Assembly: GCA_000149265.1 (NCBI GenBank)
Contig: CH003304.1
Coordinates: 687,772 to 751,771, forward strand
DNA length: 64,000 bases
From: Ciona savignyi
Taxonomy: Eukaryota; Chordata; Ascidiacea; Phlebobranchia; Cionidae
Direction of reading: 5' to 3'
The translations under genes and the position numbers were made by a program. This document shows, piece by piece, positions 1-13,600 of the stretch; the first letter of the stretch is position 1, and the number at the start of each line of letters is the position of its first letter. A model generated the notes under the pieces. The model was not told the DNA's origin, did not search any database, and saw only the letters and a program-made list of their open reading frames with translations.

Positions 1-1331
1 TTTAATTTTAATAAATCTGATTTAAAAACAAATTTTCGCAATTTGTTTTGCTTAATGTAAGTTTTTACGGTAACGCTTCTCTTTTTCCCGTTTTATTAAC
101 GTATTTTAACTAATGTAGTTTTGTTTGTTTGTTTTTATTTACATAAACTTGCGCCACCAGGACCAGTTAACCCACAGTTGGTTAAACCTGGTTGTAAAGA
201 CACTCACACTACCAACATTGTTTTAAGTTTATGTTGATTGCTTTTCCCCTTTTTGGATTTTCTTGTATAAGTCGTTACATCACATAATTGTAGGATTAAA
301 AGCTTTTACTAAACAATTGTTTTTGAGTTTTTTTCTTTGTTTTCCCTAATATCTTTGCTGTTTTTAGCAATATTTCTTATATAACATAATTGTTGTGGTG
401 CTTAAGATCTGTTACTAAAATGATTAGTGTAACAGTCTATCAAAATGTTGAAATTTGTTTTTGTAGAAAAGTCTTGACTTGTTTTATTTGACATTTTAGT
501 GAATTCTAATGGGATATTACAATCTTAATGTCTTGATGCAAATGTAAATAGAACTATGTTACGTTGAATTTGAATTTGAATTTATATTCACCCGAACCTT
601 TTTACCACAGTGCACAGCCTTAGATTATAACCAATTCTACGAAAAGTTACCGTTTTCGAAAAAGTTTCATACGACCGTTTAAAATTACGATATAAACGAG
701 ACTTGCCTAACTCGTGAGTCGACCTAAAGATTACATGCGCAAACACTAGGACGTTAGAACAATATTTGAAGTACATATTTCCCTCTATTGTGCTGATCCG
801 TTACTCAGTAAGGCTCGGCGTTCTGCTAGACGAAAGCGTTCGGTTTAAATATAACGACTGGACAATAATGCCTCAATGATATAAAAGGGCCGACGCTTAG
901 ATAGCCTACGTAATAATACTAATAATAAATACGAGTTTCGTAGTTAGCTTTCATTATTGAAGTGAAAGCAGTCGCTCTTAAACGCCTAAATAAAAGCCCT
1001 AATTGCTAAATACATAAGCAATGTGAACTATAGTTCCGCTAACCTGGCCGTGTATGCTTGTATATTCAATCGTCTAACTTTCGTTTTTATTGTAGTTTTG
1101 TATTGCAGGTGTTAAAAGCGTTTTTGAGTTGTTAGCTATTATTCCAGAGTTTTAAGCATGCGGTTTCGCACAAAAGATCCCTTTAATTCTCGATATCGCA
1201 TCAACCATTAGGAGCCACTTTTAAACTATTTTAGTAGCCACTTTTATATTATTTTGAGCCATTATTTTGAACTTTTGTATTATTTTGAGCATTAGGAACC
1301 ACTTTTGAATGGTATTCTTTTGTTTCTACAG
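1..1331. other. Sequence left of first traced exon; no gene recognised
   Basis: AT-rich sequence with no convincing exon on either strand. It must hold the upstream intron or the 5' end of the supervillin gene. Positions 1205-1310 contain imperfect short repeats of a TTATTTTGAGCC / AGGAGCCACTTTT pattern, ending just before the splice acceptor at 1330-1331. Positions 40-180 weakly resemble the short repeat family seen at 29843-29950. No promoter could be assigned. Confidence 0.4.
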
Positions 1332-1620
1332 TTTACGCAGTTACACCGATAAAGAGAACCAAGTGAAAACGAAAGCGACTCGTGGAGAGCCAAAAACGCC
1401 GACCAAAGCCGTCGAAAACCCGCCAGCCAAGGAGAAAAAATCTGAACCCCCAAACGGACGTTGCCAACCGAGCAAAGAAGAAATTTCTCGAACATTTATC
1501 GAAGTTTCAAAAGGAATCCAAAGCGACTGGATTTAACGTGAACAGAAACAACAACTTTTACAGATCGTACAGGAAACCGAATGAAGACAAGGAATCGCTG
1601 GGACTGCGTAGATCATACAG
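1332..1620 (+). CDS. svil: svil exon 1 of traced set, with apparent frameshift
   Basis: The acceptor is TTTCTACAG at 1323-1331 and the donor is CAG|GTAAAT at 1621. The 5' part reads well in the frame starting 1333 (charged, Pro/Lys-rich, through [20 protein letters not shown]) but hits a stop at 1534. The 3' part ([12 protein letters not shown] onward to RRSYR) reads in the next frame, is blocked upstream by TGA at 1364, and is the frame whose phase joins exon 2. The switch falls near a run of six A (1435-1440) followed by five C (1447-1451). One extra base there, as an assembly error or allele, would explain it. No in-frame ATG is present, so coding probably starts further upstream. Confidence 0.7.
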
Positions 1621-4600
1621 GTAAATCATTACAATCCGCTGCCCAACTTTCGCGGTGACTGTTTTATTTCTTTCTGTACCTCAACCAGACTTTAAGGTTG
1701 CCTCGATTTAGAAGCCTAATGTTAGACATCGGTGAATCTGTAACCAAAATATGTCTACTACCTTGGTTGATCTACATACCGTAATCCCTAGTACTTCTAA
1801 CCCTAAGACAGGGGTGGGAAACTTCTTTAGGCGGTGGGCCAGATGTTGGAAAATTAGGTTCTTGGTGGGACAGATTATTACATGAATAGTATTGAATAGC
1901 TTAATTACAGGGCATAGTTAGATACAGTCTGCGGGACGGTAAAAATCCCTTCACGAGCCGGACCCGTATTTTGCTCATGCCTGCCCTAAGACATCTGTTT
2001 AGTATTTTTAACCTGTATTTATCTAATGCCTCAGTTTATCATTACAATCGGCTTCCTAAGAACGTAGTTTCACGACGTCTATTTTATTTTTATCGAGGCT
2101 TCGACCAGACTTTAAAGGGCCTAGGTATTAGACATTTTATGTAAGACATCGGTGTATCTGTGACCTGTATAGGTCTACTACCTTGGTTTATCTACATACA
2201 TAACCATTTTAATATCTAACTTAATATGCAGATACCGAACCATTTTAATCTACAGATAAAGACCTAACACCGCCCTCACCACTTTTGTTCATTTTAAACT
2301 CAAAATACACACATGTGATATGATGTAGTTGAGGATTTATTTATAGACCCACAGAAGGGTTACATTCTGATTTAAATGATTCTACATTGGATTGTTTATT
2401 AAACCTTCTTTCTTGCCTTTTACTCGTATTTTGTGTTTAAAATATATGGAAATGGTAAGGTGATGGGGTGTTTGGGGCTGTAGATTTCCAAACAGGTTCG
2501 GTATCTTTAAATCTATTTTCGAATTAGTCATTTGTATTATTTTAAACACAGGGTACCAGCAAGCAAGCCCTCAGTTAAAGCTGAACCAACTGGGATAAGC
2601 AGCAATCCTGTATTTAAACGTCCCCAACGAAAGGATAAAACTTCGGAATCTCAGATTGGGGGAATCACCAAAGAAAATACAAGCAAGTAGGTGTCAACGT
2701 TTATTTCTATATCTCACTCATTAAGGCATCGTTACTAGAGCCGCAATAATGGTAACGGCTTATTTTCGGTTGACCGTTTATTGATTTCTTTTAACTGCTC
2801 TGTCGATTTAAAATTACGGTTTAATAAAATATCCACAATCCAAGTTTCTTCAGTTGTACATATTGCTTTGTATTAAGAGCGACAAAAAGTAACCGACATG
2901 GAAGAGTTAGTGATTTGGCCTTTCAAACTAAAACTGATTGTTAAACACTTCATTTTCTAATCGGTTAATCAATCATCCATTTAACTCAAACAGAGACACC
3001 TAATCGCAGCAAACGATAATTTCACAGTGTTGTTTTTCTTTTATTGCGAAAATAGTATTAGTTTTGCGGCTCCCAGTTATTTTTATTTTGTTAAATCTCG
3101 GTTAAATGGCTCTTTAAGTGAAAAAAGGTTTTAGACCCCTTCCCTAGATCTAAGTAAACATATTTAAATATTCCGTTAACTCCAAAAGTAGTTTCAGTTT
3201 TTGTTGCCTGCTTTTTTTATGCATTTCTGGTCCTTATTTATACCATTCATACCTCGATTCCCGATTTGTTTTCGCCAAATCACCTCGGAAAAAATCAATA
3301 AGAAATCTGATTCACCGGATGCCAAACAATCGATAAAATTGATATCTATTTATTTTCTAATTTGTCAAACAGTTTAAACATGAGATGAGCGCCATATGTT
3401 TACCTACCACAAACACCTGCTTGTGTTTTAAATAAAATAACCCTCTTTAAGCGCGCCATGTAGTTTAAGGCATTCTCTTGAATCAATGCTATCAGTACAA
3501 GGTTTTGGCGACCACTGACGTCTAAATTTACCTAAAGTAAAGAATTTATTCGCTTATGGACGTATTTTAACACTTCTTTTGTCTTCTTTTATTTAAAACT
3601 AAATATCATTAGAAACTCTTCATTTCGTTACCAGGTCGGTCCGAAGCGTGAAATCGGAAAGTACGTCATCAATCAAATACGACAGCGATCACTCGTCTTT
3701 GGATTTCAGCGTTAAAGCCAACGTCGGGTCGTGTAAGTTGCGTTCTGTTTCACATCTTTATCCCTATATCCATATAAGATATATCTTGGGTCGAATGCTG
3801 TATGCGTATCGCAGGAAAACTAAAACACAGGAATAGGGAAGGAGGGAAACTAAAACCTAAAATAAAGAATGGAGCGTTAGGGTTAGTGTTACGACTGGGG
3901 TTAGAGTTAACGTTAGTTCTAGCGTTGGTTGAGGTGATTGTTTAGGGTAGAGTTCGAACCAGTTCCCATATTCTTAGTGAACATTTCTCAACCTCTTCTT
4001 TTAGTGTTTTCCTGTGTATTATATCAATTTGCTGAAGGGGCAACACTTAAGGATGAAAAGAGAGAAGGGGGGGAAACTGCTCACTAAAACTATAAAAAAC
4101 TAATTCTAACCCTATCCTTAACACTAATCTCAACCCTTGTACCAACAATGACTTTAACACCAGCCAACTTAAAAATTAGTCATATGCTTCATTTAAGTGC
4201 GTAGTTTCCCTACTTCCCTGTTTCCCCTTCTTTAGTTTTGCCCTACCGGAGATATTAAAATGTTACAATTTTACAATAGTATAGAAGGGTCCACAGTAGC
4301 CCTGGGACCAGGAATGAAGGCCTTAAATGACCTCTCACTCCAGCGCCCTGGAGCCGGAGATATTGCCCCGAGTGATTGTTCTAATAATGCCCCAGTGGTT
4401 ACCAGTCTCATATCCTTTTGAACACAATATGCTTTCACAGTCACGTAGCAATTGCCGCGTTCGTATTAACGGATAATAAGATGTTTGCTTTTCAATAAAA
4501 ACAAAGCCAATTCAGTTGGACAATATAATAATATTAAAGAATTAAAAATCAAGCATTTTATTAGAATTTAAATATATTAAGTTTATTCTTATCTAGTTGT

Positions 4601-7600
4601 CATTTAGAAGAGTTCTAAAAAGAAATATTTATGGACGGTCGTTTTTCTCAAGCTTGTAGCAAACATTTGCTTGGTTATTCTCGTAAAACAGCTGGTTGTA
4701 ACCTTTTATTGTTACTTAAACAATGCCTTTTGTGACGTGTCTACACCTGTCTCAGGCAACTCATCCCGGCCGACATCTGCCTCATCTACCGTGACGTCAG
4801 ATAGCTCTCGGTCAGCATCTAGCGGCGCAAAGAAATCTACCCGCGCAGAGTTGGCGATGGAAAGACACATGGACCGAATGCGGAAAGCATCGCAAAACTC
4901 GCCGACTTCAAATCCGCCATACAACAGAAGCGCGTCTTCTTCAAAGTAAGAGTTGCTCTCTTTATGCAAAAAGACTTAGTGCGTCGACTTTCAGCCGAAG
5001 GGTTTAGGTTCGAAACTGGTTCATAGCTAGGCGGTTGTGTCTTGGGCATGGCACTTAACGAGTATTGCCTGAACTCAGCGTACTGCAATAGCTCCGATAA
5101 CCTGACGCTGGGCGCGAGGTTATCTGTTGATTGCCTTTTACGTTTTCCTATTTACGGGGATAAACATGAATATCCTATCTTATCCAAATTTTGTATTTGT
5201 CCGTCTGTTTTATTGGTAGCGCCAAGCCGTCAGCCGAAAGGTTGTGGGGTCGTATCGGCAATAATTCCCTATTCAAGTTACCTAATTTCTTTAGTGAATA
5301 TCTGGATATGCCTTTGGCACCAAAACTAGAGTTATTGTCCGGATTCGTGATTTCTTTCAACAACTTTTTAACTGAAAAACTGTGAATCTCTTATATGGAA
5401 CAAAAGTGGTCAGCATTTTTAACTCAAAATCTATAATTATATGTATTATACCCGAAAGGCAATTTAAAGTCTCTTACGTCATTCCAGATTACGTCAGAAG
5501 TCGACTACCGAGGCGGAACGAATTGATGACGTCATTTCCCCAACTCGGTTCACCATCCCAAAGGAAACAACGACTCGCCAGAGTAATTCGAACCAAGGTT
5601 CGTCAGAGTTTAGTCATTCCCACCTTTAAGTGACTGTTATGTAATAACTGGTGTCTACCGAACAAACGTTTAACCCTGGATTTTCGGTCTGTCATCAAAC
5701 ACAACTATAAAGTCATGTTTAGATTAAACCTAATTTATAGATATATAGGGATGTAAATTTTCAAAATCGAATTGATTCGAATAGTATATGGTTCGAAATC
5801 GAATTATTTGTTTTGATTACTGAAAGTGTAATTAAGTGCTCGTAGTTGAATACCATGGGTTTCATTAAAGTAATTTTATGCAAAATAAGAAAAAAATGAT
5901 GATTTTTTTTCAATATATTTTGACCTACTGGCATTATCTTCTGTTTTGTTATTTTTGTTTCCTAGACGCAAAATTTACCTATGCATTCTTTGTTTTGGTG
6001 AAAACTAACAGACTAACACATCAATATTATCATTATTTGCCTTAACCTGGTGAAATTTCATTTTTTCCGATACGCCGTGAAAAAATCGGCAGCATAATTA
6101 GCAATATCGATATTGCAAAAAATGCATTGGCAATTTTTTAACAAGGCAATTATGCATATGTTTCTGCCGCCTTTTTGTATTATGCTGTGCGTCTGTTGTA
6201 ACACTGCATGCTGTGCAATAACTACCTTTAATTAAACCGCATGTAATTCTCGTGTTAACCCTTCAGACGACAAGTCGCTATCTGAGCTAATAGACGACTG
6301 GATTATTGAAGGGTTGTCGGACACTTCGTTCACATTGAACGACTTTGCCTCAGGTAATCTATTAAAGGCCGGGGTTAAGCCATAGCGCCCTTGTTGAATT
6401 TACAAATGAAAGCCCCCCTAAAAAACGGGCAACACTAAGAGGGTAGGAGGGAAGGAGGAAAACTGCTCACTAAAACTATGAAAACTATTCCCAACCCTGG
6501 TTTAAACACTATTCTCAACCCCAAAACTAACCCGAAATCCAACTCTACTTTAAAACTAACTCTAATGCCCTAATCTTTATTTTAGTGAGATTTTCACGCC
6601 CTCCCTTCTTCCCTCTTTCCCTCCTTTTAGTTTTTCCCGAAAAAACACCTATTATGTTGCAAGCACAGTATTAAAAGGCTATCGTTTATATATTACTAAA
6701 ACGATATGAACGGTTACATTATTAATACTGTGTTTACTCTTATACAAATGCTTATCTGCAAACATAGTATGGGTGACTTCTATTAATCAATTTCTATTTA
6801 AACTTGAAATATATGTTGCTTGAATTACTTAAATGCTCTAATTCCAAAGCTTTGTATAATTAAGCCAATGCATAATTCATTTTAATGCTAGTCTGGGCTA
6901 TCAGCAAATCTACTTAAATATAACGTCGTTTTGGAAAGAAATTGAACTTCAGTACCAGTTACGATTCGACTTAAATATGTTTTTATAAAAAAATACACAC
7001 TGTCTTGATTTGTGTATTTTAGCTTTATGCCCTACACTTTATATAACCTGAACTAATATGGGGTATAATGCATGTATTTTCACCTAAACATCAATTAGCT
7101 GCATAAGCAGATATACGTTCAGAAACAATTAAAACGTTCGGTTTTATATTCCCGATTAGCTTAGTGGGTTAGTACGTTGTTTTTCAACCGAATGGTTGTA
7201 AATTCGAAACTGGTCGCTAAATAGTCGGTTATGTCTATGGAAAAGGCCTAAACCCAGTGGAGTGATATGTTCTACCAAACTAAAGGAACTACTTAACACA
7301 CTGCAATAGCTCTTGTAACCCGACGGTGGGCGCGAAGTATTCTGACGATTGCCCGTGTGTTAAGCCCCTTGGTTTTTCCATTCACGGGGATAAATAATAT
7401 CCCATTCCCTCGCCTATTGGCTGGCTTCATGTTTTTTCGTTCTAATTTCGTGGCTGTGTCGTTTGAAATTCCCCTCGATTCCAAACTCAATGAGCATATC
7501 TTTGCCTTCACTTCTTTAATTCGTTTCGGTGTTTAATTTCCTCGCAATGTCGCATTTTTCGACTGTAAGAAAAGATTTGACCACGGCGGCTGCAAGATGC

Positions 7601-10600
7601 CTGGTGCGACCATAACTCATGATTTATTGATGTCATTTTCGCGAATTCGTGCTGGTTATACGTAATGTAGGGGAGTTCTTAAACAAAGTATTTTATGAAG
7701 GAACTACGGAAAATAACACTAATCCGTAATTCCCATCTCACGGCGTTCAGTTCAAAACCAGGCAATGTCACGTATCTCTAACCCCTCTAACGGTAATGTG
7801 CTTTACAGAGGATTTTTAAATAATTTTGCATTAATTTGTCTATTCACGTTCTTTTATATTTCCGTATATAAATATTAAGCCAAATAACGCTCATCAAACA
7901 GCAATTATCGCTTCCCATATGCTCAAAAAACAATTTAGTTTTTATTTAGTGTTTTATCCTCGCGGCTGGAAAACACAGTGACGGTAATATCACTTCTAGA
8001 TGGTTATCTGTACTATTGCAATGTGTGCCATGTATGATTAGGTTGTTTTTACTGTTTTATTTAAACCTATTGATTCATTGTTTTTTTGCTAAAGCGTTTA
8101 AGTTATTTTCTAAAGCACATAACGGACCAGCCATCGGCTGTTTTGGATCAAACAACCATTCGGCTGATGTGCTACTCATTAACCGACCGGACTGAAGATT
8201 TAATTAGTAAGCCGTCGCATATATACCGGACAGACTACTCTTAAACCCGAGAAGCTTTGGCGGATTTAGGTTTAAACGTTTCACAGTTTCAATTTCATTT
8301 TAACTCCAGCCGGCTCGAAACCGAAGAAATCATCCACCACGAGCGCCACAGAGCCAGGGAAAATATTATCACCGAAACCGAAGTCCTCGACCGTAATTCC
8401 GGAGTGGAACAGTGTGAATATAGTCGAGGATGACGTATTTGACGTAACAGCTAGTCCACTGAAGAAACGAGGTGAGTGCTAGTTGATGGTTGTGTGGCCA
8501 AATGGACGGTCGTGTGGCCGAATTGACGGTCGTGTGGCCGAATTGACGGTCGTGTGGCCGAATTGACGGTCGTGTGGCCGACTAAAAAATAACGGTTTTA
8601 GTGACGAGTACATTATGGGTTCGTAACTCGACTCGGTTAAAAATAAGTGGCAGTTGTACTTAACAATTTGACTGAATAAGATAGGACGGGACAGTCGTGT
8701 TTAACCCCGTAAGTGGGATAATTTGTGGGGGGTGCAATATTGCACGGTAATCATCCGATTATCTCGCTATTACGTAAGGGAGCGTTCTTATACGGGTGAT
8801 GTCAGATTACTTCGCGGCCGACTTCGGGTCACCGGGGCCATTGAAAGAATTTCACGCTGAAGAATTCCTTTTTATTAAGCCCATTAAAGCACTGGGTGCA
8901 GGCAACAATTTGTAAATGCTTTGCCTAAGGACACGAATTTAACTTATGCAGGCTGGTTTCGATCACACAATCTCGACCAGCCAAGATACTCCTGTTTACC
9001 CCTTGAGAGCACAAAATCTCCGTATATGGGTAATGTTGTGTCAGTTAATGAATAATATCGGAATGAAAGCAACTTCACGTGCCAACCATTGTTATGTACG
9101 GTTTGCATAGTCAACTACCTAATTTGGATATCAGTAATCAAGATTTTTATTAGTGAATAAAACTGTTGTTTTGTGCAGTGTATAGACCGTTTGAGTTTAC
9201 ACATGCTTATACATAGATTTTTGCGTTTGCGTCAAATCGCCAGGCGTGCTATGAAATGGGTTTCCGACCCCTGTCCAAGCAGGTCAAAATGATTCTTCGG
9301 AAACTTTCCGCGCAATTATCGCCGCTGCAGCTTTCGTAATTCTCTGTGACGTAATAAAAGTGCATTGTCTGTCAATTGAAGTGCGTTGAAGTACCCTCGT
9401 AAACGAAGTACTATCGAAACGGAAACAGTGTCTAGTTTATAGTTAACGTTCTACGCATTGACTTAGATTAAATCAATTACTTTAGAAGGCAAGGTCAGTC
9501 TTGTTTGATTTACGAAACATTACCCAGCTTTGGGCCGTAAAACTCGAGCTGTTTATCAAAGACGAACGTTTTAACTCGTGTCGGCTGTAATAGAGTTGGG
9601 GTTGTACAGACTTGTAGGTGGTTTTGAAATTTTGTTCTGTCATCGTATATGCGTATTTATAGCGAGTGCAGAATTTTAAGTTTTTATGATAAGATTGTCC
9701 TTGCAGTCGAGGTGCAATGGGCGTTACAATGAGTGTTTTGTTGGTCATTGCAGTATAATGAAACAATCCATAAAAGGGGACAGTTGTAAGTCACCGGTAC
9801 CAGTTTATATGACAGGCAAGTGTTATTATCAAGTCGTGTGATATTCTGTGTGAGTTACTTTCGTCAAGGTGAATCATATGTAGTCAGAAATCGGAAAACA
9901 GGAACTAGCTGAAGGCTAGGCTTTTGTGGTTAGGGTAGGGTTCGTGCATATATAACTCAGTAAATGCATCGCGGCCGTGTTAACCAATTAACCACACGAC
10001 ACAAATAATTTTTTTTGTAAACCAGATTAAGTTTCGAATCCATGACTTTCTCGCCAATAAGACCGTTTTAGCACGTATTTCGGTATATGTATTGGTCTCG
10101 TTAACCATTCGGCCACACGACCGTGCACATCGCTTGTTTGTTGCTGGTCCAACAACAGCATGAAGATATTGCGGCGCCAACTCAGTAACGGGACAAATTC
10201 AGGATTCTGTAACTTCTAAATAATTCACGAGAGCTCGAAAGCCATTGTCGCCCAACTCATACCGGTTGGCATGGATCCATTGTAATTTCGCTCTTGGAGA
10301 TCCGTAATTAACTTCGCTTTGCCTGGCGACCAAGTTAAAATTGCTGGGTTGTGTTGTGTGTGGTAGTTCTAAGCGATCCGTGGTGTTGTTTACCCTTTCA
10401 GTGCCGTGAATAGTGTAAAATCAACAGGTTCACTAAGAAACATGTGGATAAACTTTGGCAGTCTATGTACATTATTTAGCATGATAAATTCTTTAGTTTG
10501 AGTGGGTGGCACCCAATGAATGCAGACTTCAAAGTGTACAATATTCAATTACTATTGCATTATTATTGATTGGTTTATTTTCTGTTTTAATACAGTTATA

Positions 10601-13600
10601 GTTCAACCTCGTTTTCAAATAGCAAGCTGTGCCTGTGGTTACCGTAGATGCGTGGTCTGCATAGCGTATGCCTAAATACGATGTCTGAGCGAGATGGGAT
10701 ATTACTCAGGCAGTAGACAGCTGTAGACAGTCCGATATAGATCAGCATATAGCGTGAGAGAGATAGGGTTATTGGTATTTCGATGTAGCAATTTCTGCAA
10801 AGGCCAGATTGTTAAAATCCATAAAATTAGTATTATTCAGTAAATAGTTATCTCAATCGTCTTAATGTATTGATTTTTTTCGTGCTATGTTTCGAACTCA
10901 TGCTGGACTGGTAAATCTATCGGTCGCGTTAACGCCAAATTCGTTGATACTGTCGCATTATAAACGCAAAAAAAACGCTAGAGATGACCTGTGTTTTTAA
11001 ATACACAAAGAAAAGCAACAAAAGCAGTTAAAGAGTGAAGTCTTCCAATTTAAATCGATTAGAAAGTTTATAGAAACCCAAATGACCCGCCCCATTTAGC
11101 TTATCCACCATATAACACGAACACAGCAGGAAGAAAAATGTATTCTGACTAATTTAGTCTCGACCAATATAAATTAGTTGTGAAATTGTATACATTTATT
11201 GCAATTTTAAATGTTTTAGTTGTGTCTAATTTATTTATTTTTTAATCAACAGATTCAGCGTCTAAAATTGAAGTTTCAACCCCTCATCGTAAAAATAGCA
11301 CCAGCAAACTTAGCAGTAAAACGCCAGTTGCTACTCTGAGGAGTGCTTCTAAAACCAGTCAAGGTAATAACTTTACTGTAATTGATCTTTAAATTATATT
11401 GTAATTGTTTTGCCTTTGAGCCTTTTTCCAATCTCGTTATTTGGCAACTAGTACATTTTCCGATGTGTCAGTTAGTCTGGTGGTTAATGTCGACCGTCAT
11501 AAACCGACAGGTACACGATTCGATCCCCACCCTGGCCAATTTATCTACACTTGTGTCTTTGGGCCTCCCCCTTAACGGCCGTTACCAATAAATTTAAATA
11601 GCATAAATTATCGGATTGATATCAAATAGCCCCTGACCGAACTGTGGGTACGAGGTAATATGTACATGTTAACGACTATAGTACTTCCAAACACGGGAAT
11701 AAAAGTCTGTATTTGTCCCAGTACCCTTAAGAAAATCCAATAAATATAATGCTTAATTTATGTTTATTCAAGTAATAAGCTATGTCAATTGAATTTACAT
11801 ATATTTGCTCCAAATCTAGATATACACGTCACTTTGTTTCATCATAACGAACACAATAATAAATAAGGACCATTCTTGCAATAATAATGTAGTCCGTATA
11901 TGGTCGCTTTCGTCATAATAGCGATTATTCGCGTCATAGGCGGTATCCCGTTCCATTAATTATAAATATCCGTCCATTGATAATAAAATCGTGGTTTTAA
12001 AGCTGTTTAATGCTAGTAATACATACTAATTTGTCCCATCCGCCCTAGCAAACTGTGGTGTGTGAAACATTGAAATGTCGTGTTCTTGACTTTATGTTAG
12101 TGGTCGTACCCCACTTTCTGCCAATTGCCATGCCCCGCCCACTTCTTAAATTACTGCTTTATAGCATTGAGTACATTTTAGCTTGTACCACTTTATTTTT
12201 TAACGGACCATAGTAAAAAACTATATTCGTCTTATATATCAAAGATTTTAATGCGGTATTTGCAAATAACGACCTAAAAAATGCAATATTTTCGGCTCTT
12301 TTCCGCACAAATTTTGAAAAAAAACTGTGGCCTCCTTATATACAACATCGCACTGTCTGAGAAACCTTAAAATGTAAACTAACATTCAAAACGCTAGTTT
12401 TACATTTTTAACAAATAACGGACCGTTACTGCATAAAACTTTACAACGACTACTTAAAGGTTGCATTAAAATGGCCATAAGTTCTCAACGATTTAAAATA
12501 TTAAACTGGCCGCAATACTATCTTTATGTCGTTGCGATTTCTATGTGAAGGTAGTTCGCGTCTTCGATTAGGATAGGATATTCATGTTTATCCCCGTGAA
12601 AGGGAAAACCAAGAGCGTTAACACCAGATTAATCGTCAGATCACCTCGCACCCACCGTCGAGTTACCAGAGCTATTGTAGTGTGTTATGTATGATTTTAC
12701 ACGTTTCTTTAGTTTAATAAAAAGAACCCATTAATCTGCTGGGCTCAGGCAAAGTCCGTTAAGTGCCGTTACCAGCAAGGACATAACCAACTAGCAAGCG
12801 ACCAGTTTGGAATCTGTAGCCTTTCGTCTGAAAGGCGTCGCACTAACCCACTAAGCTAATCGGTCGGACAAATTACGTCATCGCCTTGTGACGTAGCGGA
12901 ACTATCAGGCAATAAAATATCATCTCTCGATGAATCACTCGCGTTCAAAACAGGAATATTGCACTGGAGAAAACTTGGTCGCATACTTAATTAGGGAACT
13001 GCACTTTCCATTTCACATCACCCATTCCCGGTGACCAAAAGTTTAAGCGAGAAAAACAAATCTGTTCGGTGACAATTGGCGCCTGTATGGTCCAATATGA
13101 TTGTTATTTTGTATTCATGCGCTTATATGTATTCGTTCAATACCTATGCCTTATTCTCGTGTTTTGTTTGTGCAGTGATTTTTCTTTTTTGGGTAAACAA
13201 ATTATGACGTCATTTCAGGCGACGTCACTCCGAGTGATGAGTCAGCACTCTCGCACAGATTGCTTACGTCGCAGAATTCGAGCGACCGACTGAACAAAGC
13301 GGGCTGGAACGAAAAAACCGAGCCCGATCTCGTTATCTTGGAAACCGACGAACTCGGGACTTCCCCTACCGCGTCAAAGATCAAACACGTCACATCTAAG
13401 CCGCCGACCCCTGTAAAACACGGAAAGGCGAAATCGCCGGCAAAAATAATCGAATCGCCGACGTTTTCAAGCGGCGAACCGAAGTTGGCAAAGAAGCGAC
13501 GAAGTAGGGAGCAGCCCACTGAAACAGAGATCAACTACAGTGTGGAAGAAGCCATTGACACATTTCGTCGCTTATCTGAGGAAATTGACTCGATCAAGGA

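Larger units (their letters stand above)
8472..11252. other. svil intron 7: repeats, no other gene seen
   Basis: Apart from the tandem SINE head at 8489-8640, a hAT-related segment around 9055-9280 (shares CGTGCCAACCATTGTTATGT and TTTTGCGTTTGCGTCAAATC-like blocks with 46903-47168) and a family B SINE at 10021-10125, the intron is AT-rich with no exon I can support. Open frames at 9482-9766 and 9980-10180 on the minus strand lack splice context and conserved features. Confidence 0.5.

Noticed and set aside
6424-6640. CCCTAA-like runs as an interstitial telomere
   Set aside because: The runs are degenerate, bounded by conserved inverted ends, and recur in about ten dispersed copies, so they belong to a MITE.
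8489-8581. CRISPR-like array
   Set aside because: The 20-bp units are contiguous with no spacers, in a metazoan intron, and derive from a SINE head.
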